A stretch of 64,000 nucleotides of DNA from Bagarius yarrelli (taxonomy: Eukaryota > Chordata > Actinopteri > Siluriformes > Sisoridae). This document shows positions 62,465 to 64,000 of this stretch, piece after piece (the first letter of the stretch is position 1; each line of letters starts with the position of its first letter). The DNA lies in the NCBI GenBank assembly GCA_005784505.1, contig VCAZ01000001.1, positions 11,148,097 to 11,212,096 of the forward strand, in the 5' to 3' direction. The translations under genes and the position numbers were made by a program. The notes under the pieces were generated by a model. The model saw only the letters and a program-made list of their open reading frames with translations, made no database searches and was not told the origin of the DNA.

Positions 62465-62645
62465 TAAGGAAAAATTTTTTTAAAAAAGGGAAAGTTTTCC
62501 CTACAAGAAACAAATCATTTTTAGGAGGGAAATGCAAAACATATGCACAAATAACCGCTGGTAGAACTGTGTTGCTGAGGCTAGCTAGTGCTACAGCGCT
62601 AACCTGGGCTAGCTCGTTAGCCGAGAACAGCTAGGCAGTTAAACC

Positions 62646-62671
<26 letters not shown>
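62646..62671 (+). repeat. (GT)n microsatellite
   Basis: A GT run about 55 bp past the candidate exon 1 donor, inside the intron on the minus strand. Confidence 0.97.
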
Positions 62672-62677
<6 letters not shown>

Positions 62678-62727
62678 GTGGGGAAAGAAATTCCTGCAGC
62701 AGAGATCAGATAAATACAGCCGCTTAC

Positions 62728-62917
62728 CCCGTGGAGGTCTCCCCGAACCCGCCGATCCCACGGACGCTTACGTGCACTCCATAGATCCCTAATGGCAAAG
62801 TCAAAACGAGGGGAAAACGAGCCGGGAATCGCTGGGATTCACACACGCACACTAAATCAATGTGCTCCACACACTCACACACACACGCGCGCGCGCACGC
62901 ACGCACGCACGCTCGCT

Positions 62918-62948
<31 letters not shown>

Positions 62949-63000
62949 TAAGATCCGGAGAAACAGCGGAAAGGCTAGCTCAGCGGATCGCGGCCATCAC
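62728..63000 (-). other. znf609: Candidate non-coding exon 1 of znf609
   Basis: On the minus strand a CpG-rich stretch ends in CCACGGG|GTAAGC (donor GT at 62727-62726). A second GTAAGC donor lies 44 bp further upstream (exon end 62772). A non-coding first exon in a CpG island far upstream of the first coding exon is the usual ZNF609 layout. The right boundary, which would be the transcription start, is a guess; no TATA box is obvious. The region includes a CA/CG dinucleotide repeat. It also includes two tiny upstream ORFs, one at 62980-62997 (five residues, ATGG start context) and one whose ATG lies just upstream of the second donor. It could instead belong to a different minus-strand transcript. 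Confidence 0.5.
62859..62948 (+). repeat. (CA)n-(CG)n-(CGCA)n compound microsatellite
   Basis: CACA, CGCGCGCG and ACGCACGC units run together, ending in a pure CA run. On the minus strand this is a TG/CG repeat with Z-DNA potential within the candidate exon 1/promoter. Confidence 0.95.
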
Positions 63001-63267
63001 GCACTCGGAGCCCGCTGTTAGAGCGCAGCGCCACCCGGTATTCATTCCTCACTTTACTTCATTCCTCTTCGATCTATTCAGACTTCCAGACGGATAAATT
63101 CCGATGATCGGGAGGTTTTCATGTCGCTCCTTTAGTCAAATCCCCACAGTTGTGTTTAATGGTTGTTTTTCAGCTCCGCAAAGCCGTCAGACCCATTGAT
63201 TCAATGTCACCAACAAGGAGCTGAAGAGCTGCTGCAAAGCCCGGTGTGAAACTCCTCCACTCGGACT

Positions 63268-63479
<212 letters not shown>

Positions 63480-63480
<1 letters not shown>

Positions 63481-63655
63481 AGTGTTGGACTGCTAAGATT
63501 GTGGGTTCGATTCCCAGTTCCACCAAGCTACCACTGTTGGGCCCCAGAGCAAGGCCCCTTAACTCCCAGTTGATCAGTTGTATAAAAAAAGATGATTGTA
63601 AGTCACTCTGGATAAGGGTGTCTTCCAAATGCTGTACATGTAAAATGTAAATGAA
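63480..63655 (+). repeat. SINE family A, head partly replaced by the CT repeat
   Basis: AGTGTTGGACTGCTAAGATT, B-box-like GGTTCGATTCCC, CCAAGCTACCACTGTTGGGC, CAGAGCAAGGCCCCTTAAC, GTCACTCTGGATAAGGGTGT and ATGTAAATG. The A-box end is missing where the CT run abuts. Confidence 0.88.
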
Positions 63656-63712
63656 TAAATATTACTTTTTGTACAATTTTAATAAAAGTGAAATAGCTTA
63701 TTTGCATATGGA

Positions 63713-63713
<1 letters not shown>

Positions 63714-63776
<63 letters not shown>
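63714..63776 (+). repeat. (GT)n microsatellite
   Basis: A pure GT run of about 62 bp shortly after the SINE tail. Confidence 0.98.
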
Positions 63777-63778
<2 letters not shown>

Positions 63779-63779
63779 A

Positions 63780-64000
63780 ATGACGGGTTCATTCACTGTT
63801 CCTCACCTGGTGTGTATGTACTTCCTCTGTTTCTCTTTCTTTCTCTCTCCTAGATTCATGTAGTATTGCTGGCATAAAAAGCTTTACACTGTCAAAGAAC
63901 TGAACATTGAACTGAACAAATATCTATCTAAAAATGTCAGAATTATTTAAAAAAGAAATGCGTCAAAGAAAAAAAACATATTGTCATGGTGAGGACCAAA
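63780..64000. other. Right edge, nothing recognised
   Basis: Ordinary sequence with a short CT-rich patch. No gene signal. Confidence 0.5.

Larger units (their letters stand above)
62700..63060 (-). promoter_or_regulatory. CpG-island-like promoter block
   Basis: CpG dinucleotides are dense here (for example around 62721-62775, 62808-62835, 62886-62916 and 62955-63037), while the surrounding sequence is AT-rich and CpG-poor. This is the only block of its kind in the window apart from exon 2. It lies upstream of the znf609 coding exon in the right orientation. Part of the CpG count comes from a CG/CA microsatellite (62859-62948). Confidence 0.55.

Overview
The window looks like teleost fish nuclear DNA, probably from an otophysan such as a catfish. 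That guess rests on the interspersed-repeat complement and is not proven. It is AT-rich and dense in microsatellites. It is littered with old tRNA-derived SINEs, LINE tails and pieces of Tc1/mariner and hAT-type DNA transposons. Nothing looks bacterial: no operons, no CRISPR array and no uninterrupted gene-length ORF.

One gene is recognisable. On the minus strand, 27784-28527 encodes the N-terminal 248 residues of zinc finger protein 609 (znf609; a or b paralogue unresolved). This is the first coding exon. It has a canonical GTAAGT donor at 27783-27778 in phase 0 and a good acceptor ending at 28649, which gives an 865-nt exon with 121 nt of 5' UTR. A CpG-rich block at about 62700-63060, with two GTAAGC donors facing the same way, is the best candidate for the promoter and non-coding first exon. 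On that model 28649-62727 is a 34-kb intron 1, and 1-27783 is the start of a long intron 2 that runs off the left edge. The zinc finger and the rest of the protein lie outside the window.

Layout: 1-540 is AT/CA microsatellite. 540-27783 is intron 2, with SINEs, a 680-bp polypurine tract, Tc1 relics, a 625-bp hAT-like non-autonomous element and a MITE. 27784-28648 is exon 2. 28649-62727 is intron 1, with a second copy of the hAT-like element, a nest of palindromic hAT-type elements at 38.4-41.9 kb, and two non-LTR retrotransposon coding relics at 44.9 and 59.2 kb. 62.7-63.1 kb is the candidate promoter and exon 1. Upstream of it lie a long CT/GA microsatellite, a SINE and a TG repeat.

The most interesting observation is that exon 2 has the architecture of the human exon that makes the translated circular RNA circ-ZNF609. 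It is a single exon of about 870 nt carrying the start codon. Back-splicing on itself would keep the start-codon frame open across the junction and end it at a stop six codons later. No clearly new biological system was found.
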